Part shown: in pieces, positions 9,187 to 19,059 of the stretch
How positions within the stretch are numbered: the stretch's first letter is position 1
Layout: every line of letters begins with the position of its first letter
Origin: Promethearchaeota archaeon
GTDB taxonomy: Archaea; Asgardarchaeota; Lokiarchaeia; Sigyniarchaeales; SOKP01
Reading direction: 5' to 3'
Length of the DNA: 64,000 nucleotides
Assembly (NCBI GenBank): GCA_016930515.1
Contig: JAFGGO010000114.1
Span: 1 to 64,000 of the forward strand
The notes under the pieces: generated by a model
Databases searched by the model: none
The model's input: the letters and a program-made list of their open reading frames with translations, nothing else
What the model was told of the DNA's origin: nothing
Translations under genes and position numbers: made by a program

Positions 9187-9256
9187 AAGTTGTCCTAAGC
9201 TTTTAATGAATATTTTAAAAAAAATCGTAATGTTTAAATATGTAAGTTGTCTTATG
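9187..9256 (+). repeat. Direct repeat pair upstream of the chaperone cluster
   Basis: AAGTTGTCCTAAG (9187-9199) and AAGTTGTCTTATG (9244-9256) match at 11 of 13 positions and are 57 bases apart. Each overlaps a small inverted element (GCTTA...TAAGC at 9181-9200; TAAG-TTGT-CTTA at 9245-9254 region). They end 12 bases before the promoter-like hexamer of grpE, a fitting place for heat-shock regulator sites. Confidence 0.4.
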
Positions 9257-9267
9257 TAAATTAAAGG

Positions 9268-9321
9268 TTGACAAAACAGATTTTATATGGGATAATACAA
9301 AATCAATATAAAACGGGGAGG
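9268..9321 (+). promoter_or_regulatory. Promoter and ribosome site of the grpE-dnaK-dnaJ-clpB cluster
   Basis: TTGACA (9268-9273) and GATAAT (9291-9296) are separated by 17 bases, an almost ideal bacterial sigma-70 promoter layout. An archaeal reading is also available: TTTTATATG (9281-9289) could be the TATA box. GGGGAGG (9315-9321) is a strong Shine-Dalgarno sequence 9 bases before the grpE ATG. Which signal is used cannot be decided from sequence. Confidence 0.5.
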
Positions 9322-9330
9322 AAACGATAA

Positions 9331-10002
9331 ATGTTTGAAAATGGAATGTTCGATTTTTTCAACGGACGAAGAACTTTAGAAGATCCAAGGAAAAAGGTTG
9401 TTCTGTTGCAAGAGGAATATGAAAAGTTACTTGAAGACCGCGAGGCTTTAGAATTGCTTTCAGAAAAATTCAAGGAATTAGCGCTCAAGAACAAGGCATT
9501 GGAAGAAGAAATGAAACTGTTAAAAAGCGAATTACATCAAATCGATAGTCTTAAGCAAGAAAAGCAAGAAGTTTTAAATTCATTGATCAGGGCAAAAGCC
9601 GATCTCGAAAACTACAAAAAGTTGATTGAAAGACAAAACAATAACTATAAACTTCAAGCAACCACAAATATTTTGAAAAAGATCATTTCGCATCACGACG
9701 ATTTGGTACGAGCGGTTAAAAATGTAGATTCTCAAGAAAATGGAATTCAAGTAAAAAAAGGATTTGAAATGGTCATAAAAAACCTCGAGAAAATACTGAT
9801 AGAAGAAAATGTGATACCAATGAATTGCGAAGGAGAAAAATTCGACCCATACAAACAAGAAGTTTTGATGGTGAGAGAAGAAGACGAGATCCCCGAAAAT
9901 ACAATATTAGAGGAATTGGAAAAAGGATACTTTTATCACGGTGAAGTCTTACGCCCCGCAAGGGTCGTTATTTCAAAAAAACCAACAACCATATCAAAAT
10001 AA
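9331..10002 (+). CDS. grpE: GrpE nucleotide exchange factor
   Basis: A 223-residue GrpE: long N-terminal coiled coil (residues about 25-100), then the GrpE head with KADLENYKKLIERQ, DDLVRAVKN, a GFEMVIKNLEKIL helix and the beta domain with GEKFDPYKQEVLM and LRPARVVISK. It releases ADP from DnaK and resets its cycle. It opens a four-gene chaperone cluster and has a strong ribosome site. Archaea acquired this system from bacteria, so its presence is consistent with ancient horizontal transfer. Confidence 0.95.
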   Translation: MFENGMFDFFNGRRTLEDPRKKVVLLQEEYEKLLEDREALELLSEKFKELALKNKALEEEMKLLKSELHQIDSLKQEKQEVLNSLIRAKADLENYKKLIERQNNNYKLQATTNILKKIISHHDDLVRAVKNVDSQENGIQVKKGFEMVIKNLEKILIEENVIPMNCEGEKFDPYKQEVLMVREEDEIPENTILEELEKGYFYHGEVLRPARVVISKKPTTISK

Positions 10003-10048
10003 TAAATAATTGAAAATAAAAAAAATATCAAAAAGGAGTGAATAAACT

Positions 10049-11953
10049 ATGGGAAAAATAATAGGAATAGACCTGGGAACATCTAATTCGGCCGCTGCTG
10101 TATTAGTAGGTGGCAAACCAACCATCATTCCAAGCGCAGAAGGAAATACATTAGGAGGAAAAGCGTTTCCTTCTTATGTTGCATTCACGAAAGATGGTCA
10201 GCGATTAGTTGGAGAGCCTGCACGAAGGCAAGCCATATCTAATCCGGAGAGAACCATTCAAGCAATTAAAAGGAAAATGGGAACTTCATACAAGGTTAGC
10301 ATTGATGGAAAGAATTATACTCCACAAGAAATATCGGCAATGATTCTGAGAAAAATCAAGGACGATGCCAGCGCCTATTTAGGAGAGGAGGTTACCGACG
10401 CTATTATTACGGTCCCTGCTTACTTTAACGACAATCAGCGCCAAGCGACGAAAGACGCGGGAAGGATCGCGGGATTAAACGTGAGGCGTTTAATTAACGA
10501 ACCCACTGCCGCAGCCGTCGCTTACGGCCTTGACAAAAAAGGTCAATCTCTCAAGATTGCTGTTTTGGATCTTGGAGGAGGAACTTTCGATGTTACTGTC
10601 ATGGAAATGGATAATCAAGTGTTCGAAGTCATCTCAACTGCGGGAGACACGGCTTTAGGTGGAACTGACATGGACAAGATCCTCGTTGATCACGTGTGCG
10701 CCGAATTTCAGAAAGACCAAGGAGTCGACTTGAAAAAAGACGCGATGGCAATGCAAAGGATTAGAGAAGCAGTCGAAAAAGCAAAGATAGAATTATCAAC
10801 TTCAGTATCCACGGACATTAACCTGCCCTACATTACTGCCACGCAATCGGGACCAAAACATCTGAACATGACCTTGACAAGGGCAAAATTGGAACAATTA
10901 ATCGATCCAGTCATTCAAAGGTTAGAAGCGCCCATCAAAAAGGCGCTTGAGGACGCCAAGTTGAAAAAAGGAGAAGTTGATAAGGTCATTTTAGTTGGTG
11001 GGCCTACGAGAATGCCGGTCGTTCAAGCAAAATTCGAGAGCTTTTTGGGAAAAATGCCAGAAAGAAGCATCGACCCGATGGAATGTGTTGCTCTTGGAGC
11101 GTCGGTTCAGGGAGGAGTCTTGACGGGAGAAGTCGAAGACTTGTTACTCTTAGATGTGACACCGCTCTCTTTAGGCGTTGAAACGCTCGGAGGAGTGTTC
11201 ACGAAACTCATCGAGCGCAATACCACGATTCCAACCAAAAAAACCGAAACTTTTTCGACCGCAGCCGATAACCAACCAGCCGTGGAAATTCATGTCTTAC
11301 AAGGAGAACGCCCCAAGGCGAGCGATAACATAACACTAGGCAAATTCCATCTAACGGGCATTCCGCCCGCTCCACGAGGCGTGCCACAAATCGAAGTAGC
11401 ATTCGATATCGATCAAAATGGAATCATCAATGTGTCCGCAAAGGACAAGGGTACTGGTAAGAGCCAGTCTATAACCATCACGGCATCCACAAAGATGTCA
11501 GAAGACGAGATCAATCAAAAAGTCAGGGAAGCTGAAAGACACGCCGAAGAAGACAAGAAATTCAAGGAATTGACCGAAGCCAAAAACCAAGGAGAGGCAT
11601 TGATTTATCAAACCGAAAAATTGATAAAGGAGAACGAGACAACGGTTGGAGATCTAAAGGACAAGATCTTGAGCAAGATTTCTGATTTAAAAGCTGCAAT
11701 GGAATCAGAAGATCTCGTAAGGATCAAAAATGCTTCGGAATCGCTACAAAAAGCCCTACACGAGGTTTCAAGCAGAATGTATGGTCAACAGCCCGGACAA
11801 GGTCCTTTCCAGGGAGCTCCCCCCGGAGGAATGGGAGGCGCCCATCCAAGAGAAGAATCATATAAAGGAAAGACCAAGGACGAGATCGAACAGGAGCAAT
11901 TCCGAAGGGCAAGCGGTCAAGATGACGGAGTGGTCGACGCTGAATTTAACTAA
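10049..11953 (+). CDS. dnaK: Chaperone DnaK (Hsp70)
   Basis: A full-length 634-residue Hsp70. The ATPase domain has [24 protein letters not shown] and [10 protein letters not shown]; the interdomain linker is [18 protein letters not shown]; the substrate domain has [16 protein letters not shown]. The helical lid and a Gly/Gln/Pro-rich tail end in GVVDAEFN, a DnaK-like acidic end. It binds unfolded chains under ATP control with GrpE and DnaJ. It lies 46 bases after grpE, with AAGGAGTG before ATG. The N-terminal region lacks the roughly 24-residue insertion of Gram-negative DnaK, as in other archaeal and Gram-positive forms. Confidence 0.98.
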   Translation: MGKIIGIDLGTSNSAAAVLVGGKPTIIPSAEGNTLGGKAFPSYVAFTKDGQRLVGEPARRQAISNPERTIQAIKRKMGTSYKVSIDGKNYTPQEISAMILRKIKDDASAYLGEEVTDAIITVPAYFNDNQRQATKDAGRIAGLNVRRLINEPTAAAVAYGLDKKGQSLKIAVLDLGGGTFDVTVMEMDNQVFEVISTAGDTALGGTDMDKILVDHVCAEFQKDQGVDLKKDAMAMQRIREAVEKAKIELSTSVSTDINLPYITATQSGPKHLNMTLTRAKLEQLIDPVIQRLEAPIKKALEDAKLKKGEVDKVILVGGPTRMPVVQAKFESFLGKMPERSIDPMECVALGASVQGGVLTGEVEDLLLLDVTPLSLGVETLGGVFTKLIERNTTIPTKKTETFSTAADNQPAVEIHVLQGERPKASDNITLGKFHLTGIPPAPRGVPQIEVAFDIDQNGIINVSAKDKGTGKSQSITITASTKMSEDEINQKVREAERHAEEDKKFKELTEAKNQGEALIYQTEKLIKENETTVGDLKDKILSKISDLKAAMESEDLVRIKNASESLQKALHEVSSRMYGQQPGQGPFQGAPPGGMGGAHPREESYKGKTKDEIEQEQFRRASGQDDGVVDAEFN

Positions 11954-12006
11954 TAAATTCATTTTTTCTATTTTTTAAAATCAAAGGTTCGTAAAAAAAA
12001 ACGGGG

Positions 12007-12059
12007 AGGCATAATTGCCTTAGATATCCGAAACGCGGGTTCATTACCTGCCGAACCGG
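12007..12059 (+). other. Structured spacer between dnaK and dnaJ
   Basis: Two small hairpins follow one another: AGGCA-TAAT-TGCCT (12007-12020) and GGTTC...GAACC (12038-12057). Just upstream, ACGGGGAGG repeats the strong ribosome site of grpE but no start codon follows it. The segment is clearly less AT-rich than the flanking spacer. It may be an mRNA processing or stability element, or a remnant of a deleted small gene. Confidence 0.35.
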
Positions 12060-12122
12060 AAATATAATAAGATAGGAATAAGAACGAAAAAAAAAATCAT
12101 TATAACTGAAGAGGTCGATATT

Positions 12123-13130
12123 ATGGCAAAAGATTATTATGGCATATTGGGATTGGAAAAGGGGGCAACTAAGGAAGAAATCAAACGAGCGTTTCGTAAG
12201 TTGGCCAGAAAATATCACCCAGATGTGAATCCAGATGAGAAAAAGTCTGGAGAAAAATTTAAGGAAATAAATGAAGCCTATAGCATTCTTATTGATGATA
12301 AAAAGAGAGAAATGTACGACAAGTTCGGTGTGGTCGATGGAGATCCTAATGCATATCAGCAATGGGCAGGAGGGGGGCCAGCTGGAGGAAAGGTCTATCA
12401 AGGACCAGATGGTACTACATACTATTATTCAAGTTCGGGGGGTCAAGGAGGATTTGATTTTAACGATATCTTTGGATCCGCTGGGGGGAAAAGAAGATCT
12501 GGTGGATTCGATTTTTTTAACGACTTGGGAGACATTTTTGATGTCTTTTCGAACCGAGGAGGAAGCACGAGGGCTAGATCTTCGCCGTTTGGCAATCGAC
12601 CTCGGGAAGGAGACGATCTTAGGTACGACATGGAAATCGAATTCATGGAATCCTTTACGGGAGGTCAGAAAAGGATTCAATATCGAGATCCCGCAAAAGG
12701 GGAACAAACGACCTTAAACGTGAAGATACCAAGAGGAATTAAAAACGATCAAAAATTGCGACTTAAAGGTAAGGGAATGCCGGGAGAAAACGGAGGGAGC
12801 CCTGGAGATTTATATATCGCGATACATGTGAAAAAACATCAAATTTTCAAGAGGAAAAAGGACGATGTGTATTTAGAACGGGAAATTCCTTTTACTACGG
12901 CAGTTTTAGGAGGGAAAATCGAAGTCCCAGGATTGGAAAAGAGTCTGACCGTGACGGTTCCTCCAGGTACGAAAGATTCTACCGTGCTGAGGTTAAAAAA
13001 CCAGGGATTTTATAAATTTAATTCAGAGGAACGAGGAAACGAGCTAATTGAAATAAAAATTGAAGTTCCTAATCGTTTAAACAAGACACAAAAGGAACTT
13101 TTAGAAAAATTAAAAAAAACTGGCATGTAA
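12123..13130 (+). CDS. dnaJ: DnaJ-type co-chaperone without zinc finger (CbpA-like, class II)
   Basis: A 335-residue J-protein. The J domain occupies residues 1-65 with [17 protein letters not shown] and the essential HPD triad at 32-34. A Gly/Phe-rich linker follows (about 75-145), then two C-terminal substrate-binding beta domains ([42 protein letters not shown]). The four CxxCxGxG zinc motifs of classical DnaJ are absent, so it is a class II (CbpA-like) J-protein. It stimulates DnaK ATPase. It sits 169 bases after dnaK and 16 bases before clpB. Confidence 0.95.
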   Translation: MAKDYYGILGLEKGATKEEIKRAFRKLARKYHPDVNPDEKKSGEKFKEINEAYSILIDDKKREMYDKFGVVDGDPNAYQQWAGGGPAGGKVYQGPDGTTYYYSSSGGQGGFDFNDIFGSAGGKRRSGGFDFFNDLGDIFDVFSNRGGSTRARSSPFGNRPREGDDLRYDMEIEFMESFTGGQKRIQYRDPAKGEQTTLNVKIPRGIKNDQKLRLKGKGMPGENGGSPGDLYIAIHVKKHQIFKRKKDDVYLEREIPFTTAVLGGKIEVPGLEKSLTVTVPPGTKDSTVLRLKNQGFYKFNSEERGNELIEIKIEVPNRLNKTQKELLEKLKKTGM

Positions 13131-13146
13131 TAGGTGAATTGATATA

Positions 13147-15747
13147 ATGATGAAATTCGATAATTTTACAATAAAAGTACAAGAAGCCCTCATGAGAGCG
13201 CGCTCCTTAGCGGAAGACAATAACAACCAGCAGATCGAGCCCGTGCACATCCTAATGGCGCTTATAGATCAACCAGAAGGTATCACGACACCCTTGCTCC
13301 AAAAATTAGGCGTAAACCTGCATCAATTTAATACGGAGCTTAAGGTATTATACGACAACTTGCCTAAAGTAACTGGTGCGGGAGTTATCGAAGCGATGTT
13401 ATCCCAAAATTCTAAAGTACTACTCGATTTAGCGTGGAAAGAAGCCGAAAAGTTAAGGGATCAATACCTTAGTACTGAGCACCTTCTTATCGCAATGGCA
13501 GATTCCGACAAGTTCAGAGTACAGCAAGTTCTGAAAAAACACGGGGTTACAAAGGATAGAATATATCAGGCGCTCAAGAGTGTCCGGGGAAATCAATCGG
13601 TGACCGATCAAGATCCCGAGGGAAAATATCAAGCCATCGAAAAATACAGCAGGAATCTCACGGATTTTGCTCGTAGGGGCAAGATAGATCCCGTGATTGG
13701 AAGGGACGACGAGATACGACGCCTGATGCATATTCTTTCGAGAAGGACGAAAAACAACCCCATCTTGATCGGAGAAGCGGGAGTTGGAAAAACGGCTATT
13801 GTCGAAGGTTTAGCTCAAAGGATCGCTAATAATGACATCCCAGAGTCCTTAAAAGATAAAGAACTGCTTTCTCTGGATTTGGGGGCACTTATTGCTGGTG
13901 CGAAATATAGAGGAGAATTCGAAGATAGGTTAAAAGCATTTCTCAAGGAAGTGGAAAAAGGTGCGGGGAAATATATCTTGTTTATCGATGAGCTACACAC
14001 TCTTGTTGGGGCAGGTGCGGCACAAGGCGCCATAGACGCTTCGAATATGTTAAAACCAGCCCTCGCTAGAGGGGAGTTACGATGCGTTGGGGCGACGACT
14101 TTAGACGAATACAAGAAATACATCGAAAAAGACGCAGCCTTGACGCGCAGGTTTCAAACGGTTTATGTTGCCGAGCCCAGCGTCGAAGACTCTATAGCCA
14201 TTCTTAGGGGACTGAAAGAGAAATATGAAATTCACCACGGCGTAAGAATTACTGACGCTGCAATTATCTCCGCAGTGACGCTTTCAAATAGATATATCTC
14301 CGATAGATTCCTTCCCGATAAGGCAATAGATCTAATGGACGAGGCCGCTTCGAGGTTGAGGATCGAGATTGACAGCATGCCCACGGAAATTGACGAGATA
14401 GAGCGAAAAATTATCCAACTCGAAATTCAAAGGGAGGCTCTTAAAAAAGAAAACGATAAATCGTGTCAAGAAAAGATCGAAAAGATCAACGAAGAATTGA
14501 GAAATCTCATGGAACAAAGCGACGCCATGAAAACTCAATGGCATAATGAAAAACAAGTCATAACGAACATCAATGAAATTCAAAAGAAAATGGAAACGAC
14601 CAAGATCGAGGCAGAAAGAGCGGAGAAACGCGGGGATTTAGAAAAGGCAGCCGAACTCACATATGGTGTTCTCAACCAATTGAAAAAAGACTTAGAAAAG
14701 TATAAAAACGAATTGAAAGAAATTCAGTCTAATACTTCAATGTTAAAACAAGAAGTCGACGAAGAAGACATTGCCAAAATTGTATCACAATGGACAGGTG
14801 TTCCCGTTTCACGCATGCTAGAGGGAGAAAGGGACAAACTCCTAAAAATGGAGGAACGACTGAAAAAAAGGGTCATTGGTCAAGAGAAAGCTTTAGAAAT
14901 AGTTTCAAACGCCATCAGACGTTCCCGTGCGGGAATCCAGGACCCCAACAGGCCAATTGGATCGTTCATATTCATGGGGCCAACGGGAGTAGGAAAAACC
15001 GAAACGGCTAAAGCACTTGCGGAATTCTTATTCGATACGGATCACGCAATGGTACGAATCGACATGTCTGAATACATGGAGAAGCACAGCGTTGCTCGAT
15101 TAATTGGTGCACCACCAGGTTATGTGGGCTACGAGGAGGGAGGACAGTTGACCGAAGCAGTTCGAAGAAGGCCATATAGCGTCATTCTTTTCGACGAGAT
15201 CGAAAAAGCTCATCCTGAAGTGTTTAATGTGCTCCTACAAATACTCGACGACGGCATTCTCACTGACGGTAAGGGAAACCAAGTGAATTTTAAGAATACC
15301 ATTATCATCATGACCAGTAATGTTGGAAGTGAATATATCCTAGAGGCAAGTAATTCCGGTAAAGATATAAATCAAGAAGCGGTGGTTAAATTACTTAGAA
15401 AATATTTTAAGCCGGAGTTTCTCAATAGGATAGACGATATCGTCGTGTTCAAGTTCCTTGAGAAGGATCAAATCAGGAGCATCGTTGACATTCAAATTAA
15501 AAATATCAACAAGACATTAATTGAAAAGAACATAGAAATTAAACTATCAGACAAAGCAAAAGATTTCTTGAGCGAAAAGGGGTTCGATCCAAATTATGGT
15601 GCCAGACCTTTGAAAAGAACTCTTCAAAAATACGTTTTAGACGAGCTTTCTCTGAAGATAATCGAGGGCAAAGTTAATGAGGGCGATTTAGTTCTCGTTG
15701 ATGTCAACAAAAGAGACGAGATCACCTTTGAAGCACGGGCTAAATAG
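13147..15747 (+). CDS. clpB: ClpB/Hsp104 disaggregase
   Basis: An 866-residue AAA+ protein with all ClpB parts: N-domain (about 1-145), first ATPase with Walker A GEAGVGKT (209-216) and [12 protein letters not shown], coiled-coil middle domain (about 400-535), second ATPase with GPTGVGKT (611-618), [15 protein letters not shown] and the D2-small domain. There is no ClpP-binding IGF/L loop that I can see, and the middle domain marks it as a disaggregase. Works with DnaK/DnaJ/GrpE encoded just upstream. The start is a tandem ATGATG; ribosome site AGGTG lies about 9 bases before. Confidence 0.97.
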   Translation: MMKFDNFTIKVQEALMRARSLAEDNNNQQIEPVHILMALIDQPEGITTPLLQKLGVNLHQFNTELKVLYDNLPKVTGAGVIEAMLSQNSKVLLDLAWKEAEKLRDQYLSTEHLLIAMADSDKFRVQQVLKKHGVTKDRIYQALKSVRGNQSVTDQDPEGKYQAIEKYSRNLTDFARRGKIDPVIGRDDEIRRLMHILSRRTKNNPILIGEAGVGKTAIVEGLAQRIANNDIPESLKDKELLSLDLGALIAGAKYRGEFEDRLKAFLKEVEKGAGKYILFIDELHTLVGAGAAQGAIDASNMLKPALARGELRCVGATTLDEYKKYIEKDAALTRRFQTVYVAEPSVEDSIAILRGLKEKYEIHHGVRITDAAIISAVTLSNRYISDRFLPDKAIDLMDEAASRLRIEIDSMPTEIDEIERKIIQLEIQREALKKENDKSCQEKIEKINEELRNLMEQSDAMKTQWHNEKQVITNINEIQKKMETTKIEAERAEKRGDLEKAAELTYGVLNQLKKDLEKYKNELKEIQSNTSMLKQEVDEEDIAKIVSQWTGVPVSRMLEGERDKLLKMEERLKKRVIGQEKALEIVSNAIRRSRAGIQDPNRPIGSFIFMGPTGVGKTETAKALAEFLFDTDHAMVRIDMSEYMEKHSVARLIGAPPGYVGYEEGGQLTEAVRRRPYSVILFDEIEKAHPEVFNVLLQILDDGILTDGKGNQVNFKNTIIIMTSNVGSEYILEASNSGKDINQEAVVKLLRKYFKPEFLNRIDDIVVFKFLEKDQIRSIVDIQIKNINKTLIEKNIEIKLSDKAKDFLSEKGFDPNYGARPLKRTLQKYVLDELSLKIIEGKVNEGDLVLVDVNKRDEITFEARAK

Positions 15748-15761
15748 GATAATAAATATAA

Positions 15762-16280
15762 TTAATCCATATATGGCTCGAAATCGTCCGCATCGAATCC
15801 GTGCTTACCAGGATCGTAATCGGCACCGAATCTTTCCTGAATGAACCTCACGCAATTAAGGGTGCAAAAGAACATTATTTTTATGGTCTTATAGAAATCG
15901 TTCAGGGAAATTGTTCCGTGTTCGATAAATATCCTGTCAATGAGAACGAATATGGATTTCGAGGGGGTGATATTCATCGCGTGCTCGAAATTTCGGGCGA
16001 TAATAAGCCGCCCTAATGTTTTTATAAATTTCTTTTTTTCACTATTGTCCAATTTATTATAAGCTTCTTGGTGTACTGGATCAAGACGCGTTCCGCAGGA
16101 GATTTCAAAAAAATTCATGTCCTTGGGCTTGATAACCATAAAAACCCTTCCATTTTGGTTTGGATATTTAAATCTAATTCCGAATTCCCAATTTGGGTTT
16201 TTTGGTTCGTTCAATGGTTGGCCTCGTATCTGAAATATGTAATTTTTAATTAATTCTTCGGGCTTTATTGCATTCACCAA
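15762..16280 (-). CDS. DUF2299-like conserved protein
   Basis: A 172-residue soluble alpha/beta protein. The order of segments (WEFGIRFKYP, FMVIKPKDMNFFEIS, then a helical stretch KKKFIKTLGRLIIARN and a C-terminal RIFIEHGTISLNDFYKTIKIM) matches my recollection of the archaeal DUF2299 family, which has a secretion-chaperone-like fold. Function is unknown. The likely start is TTG at 16280 or GTG at 16277; no ATG is available in frame. It converges on clpB with 14 bases between the stops. Confidence 0.6.
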   Translation of the reverse strand: MVNAIKPEELIKNYIFQIRGQPLNEPKNPNWEFGIRFKYPNQNGRVFMVIKPKDMNFFEISCGTRLDPVHQEAYNKLDNSEKKKFIKTLGRLIIARNFEHAMNITPSKSIFVLIDRIFIEHGTISLNDFYKTIKIMFFCTLNCVRFIQERFGADYDPGKHGFDADDFEPYMD

Positions 16281-16442
16281 TAAATTCTCTAATATTGATT
16301 AATGCAAGAATTCTTATAAGGATTTTTTGTTATTTTTTTTTCCCAAGAATATATATTTCGATTCAAATTATAATTTAAATAACTCGAATTCTTTTATAGA
16401 TCTAAGGATCAAAATTTAGTTCGTTTTTAAGGGAAGATAAAA

Positions 16443-16853
16443 GTGGCAAAGTTACTACAAGACCTTTGGATACTCATGGACTCTGGTTCAGTATTATATC
16501 ACCGAGTATACGATTCAGAAATCACGGAACAACTATTTGGTGGTCTTATGAGTGCTCTTAATACGTTCGCAGAAACCCTCGTTGAGGGTGGACTTTCTAG
16601 TTTTGAATTAAGCAACAAGCGATTTAATCTTCTAAAAAAGAACAACTTATTTTTTGTTTCTAACTCCGATAAGAAAATCAAGGAAAAAAAAATCATTCCA
16701 GAGCTAGAAAAAGTGGCTGAGATATTTACTAAAAGATACACGCCCGAATTTTTTTGCACATGGGACATGGATATCTCCATTTTCGAAAAATTTGAAGAAG
16801 AAATCAAGGACCAACTAAAGGATCCCGTAAAGACATTTTGGGATGGATTTTAA
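16443..16853 (+). CDS. Longin-like domain protein
   Basis: A 136-residue single-domain protein beginning with the beta hairpin LLQDLWILMDSGSVLYHRVYD, then a helix (LFGGLMSALNTFAETL), three strands (GLSSFELSNKRFNLLKKNNLFFVSNS) and a long C-terminal helix ending KTFWDGF. This order is the longin/roadblock-like fold used in eukaryotic SNAREs and adaptor sigma subunits, and such single-domain proteins are frequent in Asgard genomes, where they may act with small GTPases. The start is GTG after GGGAAG. The assignment rests on pattern, not on a catalytic motif. Confidence 0.55.
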   Translation: MAKLLQDLWILMDSGSVLYHRVYDSEITEQLFGGLMSALNTFAETLVEGGLSSFELSNKRFNLLKKNNLFFVSNSDKKIKEKKIIPELEKVAEIFTKRYTPEFFCTWDMDISIFEKFEEEIKDQLKDPVKTFWDGF

Positions 16854-16919
16854 AACTTAAATATCTTGATTTATAATTAGCGTATAGTTGGAAGCAATTT
16901 AAAATATAAGTTTCTTTTA

Positions 16920-17591
16920 TTATTCGACGCCTTTAGGATAAAGTCTTCTCTTAAGAGTAGCAGTTCCAGTTTCTTCGTCGTAATCGATAAGATCTACTCT
17001 TGCAAGTTCTTGAACTGATCTCAAAACGAAGGCTCCCGCCACACCCGTGGAGTTCTTCAACTCTTGCCGATTCATAGAGTCTTTAGCGCCGTGTAGGACA
17101 TGTAAGATTCGATAATGTGCTTGACCCTGCCAGATTTCTTCAATTAGAACCCGATATATAGACAAGAGTGCCTGTATCTTCTCAAAATTAAGTTCAGCTT
17201 CCTCTTGCTGGGCGGCAGTTTGAGCGAACTTCTTTAATTCAATTTTAACTTTTTCGTATTCGTCCAGAAGTTTCAATTGTTCTGCGTTCAAGGCACCTAT
17301 TTTCTTGTCCTTTTCCTGTTTTTCAAGCTCGAGTTTTTTCGTTTCTTCTTCGAGTTTTTTTTTTTGTTGCTCTAATCGTTCTTTTTCTTCTTCTAATTGT
17401 TGCTCGCGCTTTTCTAACCTATTTTTAATGGTTTCCATTAAATTTTTTTCTTCTTCGGCTTTTATCCTTTCCTCTTCGAGATTCTTGATTTGAAGCTTGG
17501 CTGCGTGTAAAATATCTCTTAGTTGGCTAAAAATCTGTTCCCCTGTTTGAAGGGCCCCGTCAATGAATTTAATCGCGTTTTCTTTTGACAT
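16920..17591 (-). CDS. Coiled-coil protein with C-terminal winged helix
   Basis: A 223-residue protein. Residues about 30-145 are an uninterrupted coiled coil rich in Glu, Lys and Gln. Residues about 145-223 look like a winged helix (LLSIYRVLIEEIWQGQAHYRILHVLHGAKDSMNRQELKNSTGV, SVQELARVDLIDYDEETGTATLKRRLYP). It may dimerise through the coil and bind DNA or another protein with the C-terminus. No family name recognised; it faces the MFS gene divergently. Confidence 0.7.
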   Translation of the reverse strand: MSKENAIKFIDGALQTGEQIFSQLRDILHAAKLQIKNLEEERIKAEEEKNLMETIKNRLEKREQQLEEEKERLEQQKKKLEEETKKLELEKQEKDKKIGALNAEQLKLLDEYEKVKIELKKFAQTAAQQEEAELNFEKIQALLSIYRVLIEEIWQGQAHYRILHVLHGAKDSMNRQELKNSTGVAGAFVLRSVQELARVDLIDYDEETGTATLKRRLYPKGVE

Positions 17592-17811
17592 GTAATCACA
17601 TCTTTTTACTTTACATTTTTAGTAATGCATATGAAATGAATTCATTTAATATTTGTGATTTCTTATTGTTCGGAAGGTTTTTAATCCTAAAAATTAAATA
17701 TAATTAAACATCAAGATTCAAAAGCAAATAGCAATTTTATAATACAACCATCTAAATTGTTTGGATTTTGTTTTAGTTAGTTATAAAATAATTATTTTTC
17801 GAGTGGATTAA

Positions 17812-19047
17812 ATGGTTGAAAACGAAAGATACGATAAAAATAGGACCATACTTGGCGTTTCAATGCCCATCTTTTTAATGGGATTAGTTTCTCTCTTTAC
17901 GGACATCTCGAGCGAGTCGATACAGAGTTTTTTCTCGTTATATGTCGTATCCGTGGGAGGAACGACCTTAATTCTTGGTTTCATACTCGGATTGACGGAT
18001 GCTCTCTCAAACATCCTAAAAGGCTTTTCAGGGTGGATGAGCGACAAGATCAACAAGAGGAAACCCTTTGTAATTCTTGGATATTCGCTTTCAAACCTTT
18101 CAAAGCCCATAATGGCTTTTAGTACGTCTTGGGAGCCCGTGTTAGGTTTAAAAGCCGCAGATCGGTTTGGAAAGGGATTGAGAACATCTCCGAGAGACAC
18201 GCTTATTTCTTACCACGCTGTCGAAAGAGGGAAGGCTTTCGGCCTTCATAGGGCCCTTGATACATTAGGGGCCGTTATTGGAACTCTTTTAGCAACGATA
18301 CTTCTGCTATTATCTTGGTCTTTCAGTCAAATCATACTTTTCACAATTATTCCAGGTGGTATCGCCATCGTGTTGATTGTTTTTGTGAAAGATGTGGATC
18401 CAAACAAGCTCACGGAAGAAATGATATATAAAACCAAGGATCGACAAATAGATAAAATCGACAAGAGATTAATCAAATTAGTGGTTGTCCTTGGAATTAT
18501 TGAATTTGCGAGCATAAATATGGGATTCCTCCAATTACGATCTTTCGATTATGTGCAAGACCTCTACTTCTTGCCTATCCTTTATTTGATTTCGAGCGTT
18601 TTCTACATGTCTTTATCACCCGTTTTTGGAACGCTCTCAGACAAGGTGGGGAGAAAGCCCATAATTATTGGTGGTTTATCCGTCTTGTTAATTGTATCCA
18701 TCATTCTTGCCGTACCAATCGAGAACTCTTTCGGGTCATTGGTTCTCATAATAATAATGTGGATAATGTATGGCTTTTATATGGCAAGCGTGGATCCCAT
18801 TGCAAGGGCTTATATTGCCGACATGGTAGGAAAAAACAAGCGAGGGAGGGCTTACGGCTATTATTACCTCTCTGTGGGGCTTTTAACCCTAGTAGAAACA
18901 ACATTATTCGGTTTATTGTATGATTCGTTTTCGTACACGGTTGCTTTCGCCTTTTCGTTTATACTTTTACTTGTAAGCATAATTATATTCGCAAAAACGG
19001 ACTTTTCAATCCTAATAGTAAAACCAAAAGTCAATAGTAATGAATAA
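17812..19047 (+). CDS. Major facilitator superfamily transporter
   Basis: A 411-residue membrane protein with about 12 hydrophobic helices in two halves. Loop 2-3 carries the MFS signature GFSGWMSDKINKRKP and its second copy GTLSDKVGRKPIIIGG. The segment ADRFGKGLRTSPRDTLIS with GKAFGLHRALDT is typical of a subgroup annotated as putative drug or metabolite exporters. Substrate is not predictable. The gene starts at ATG after a TATA-rich spacer and converges on pepT, 12 bases between stops. Confidence 0.9.
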   Translation: MVENERYDKNRTILGVSMPIFLMGLVSLFTDISSESIQSFFSLYVVSVGGTTLILGFILGLTDALSNILKGFSGWMSDKINKRKPFVILGYSLSNLSKPIMAFSTSWEPVLGLKAADRFGKGLRTSPRDTLISYHAVERGKAFGLHRALDTLGAVIGTLLATILLLLSWSFSQIILFTIIPGGIAIVLIVFVKDVDPNKLTEEMIYKTKDRQIDKIDKRLIKLVVVLGIIEFASINMGFLQLRSFDYVQDLYFLPILYLISSVFYMSLSPVFGTLSDKVGRKPIIIGGLSVLLIVSIILAVPIENSFGSLVLIIIMWIMYGFYMASVDPIARAYIADMVGKNKRGRAYGYYYLSVGLLTLVETTLFGLLYDSFSYTVAFAFSFILLLVSIIIFAKTDFSILIVKPKVNSNE

Positions 19048-19059
19048 TGAGCATTTTTA

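Noticed and set aside
9033-9330. CIRCE or HspR site before grpE
   Set aside because: No TTAGCACTC...GAGTGCTAA or similar sequence found.
12038-12057. T-arm-like GGTTC...GAACC as part of a tRNA
   Set aside because: No acceptor, anticodon or D-arm can be drawn around it.
12271-12717. 148-residue plus-strand frame within dnaJ
   Set aside because: Alternative frame of dnaJ; composition mirrors the Gly-rich linker.
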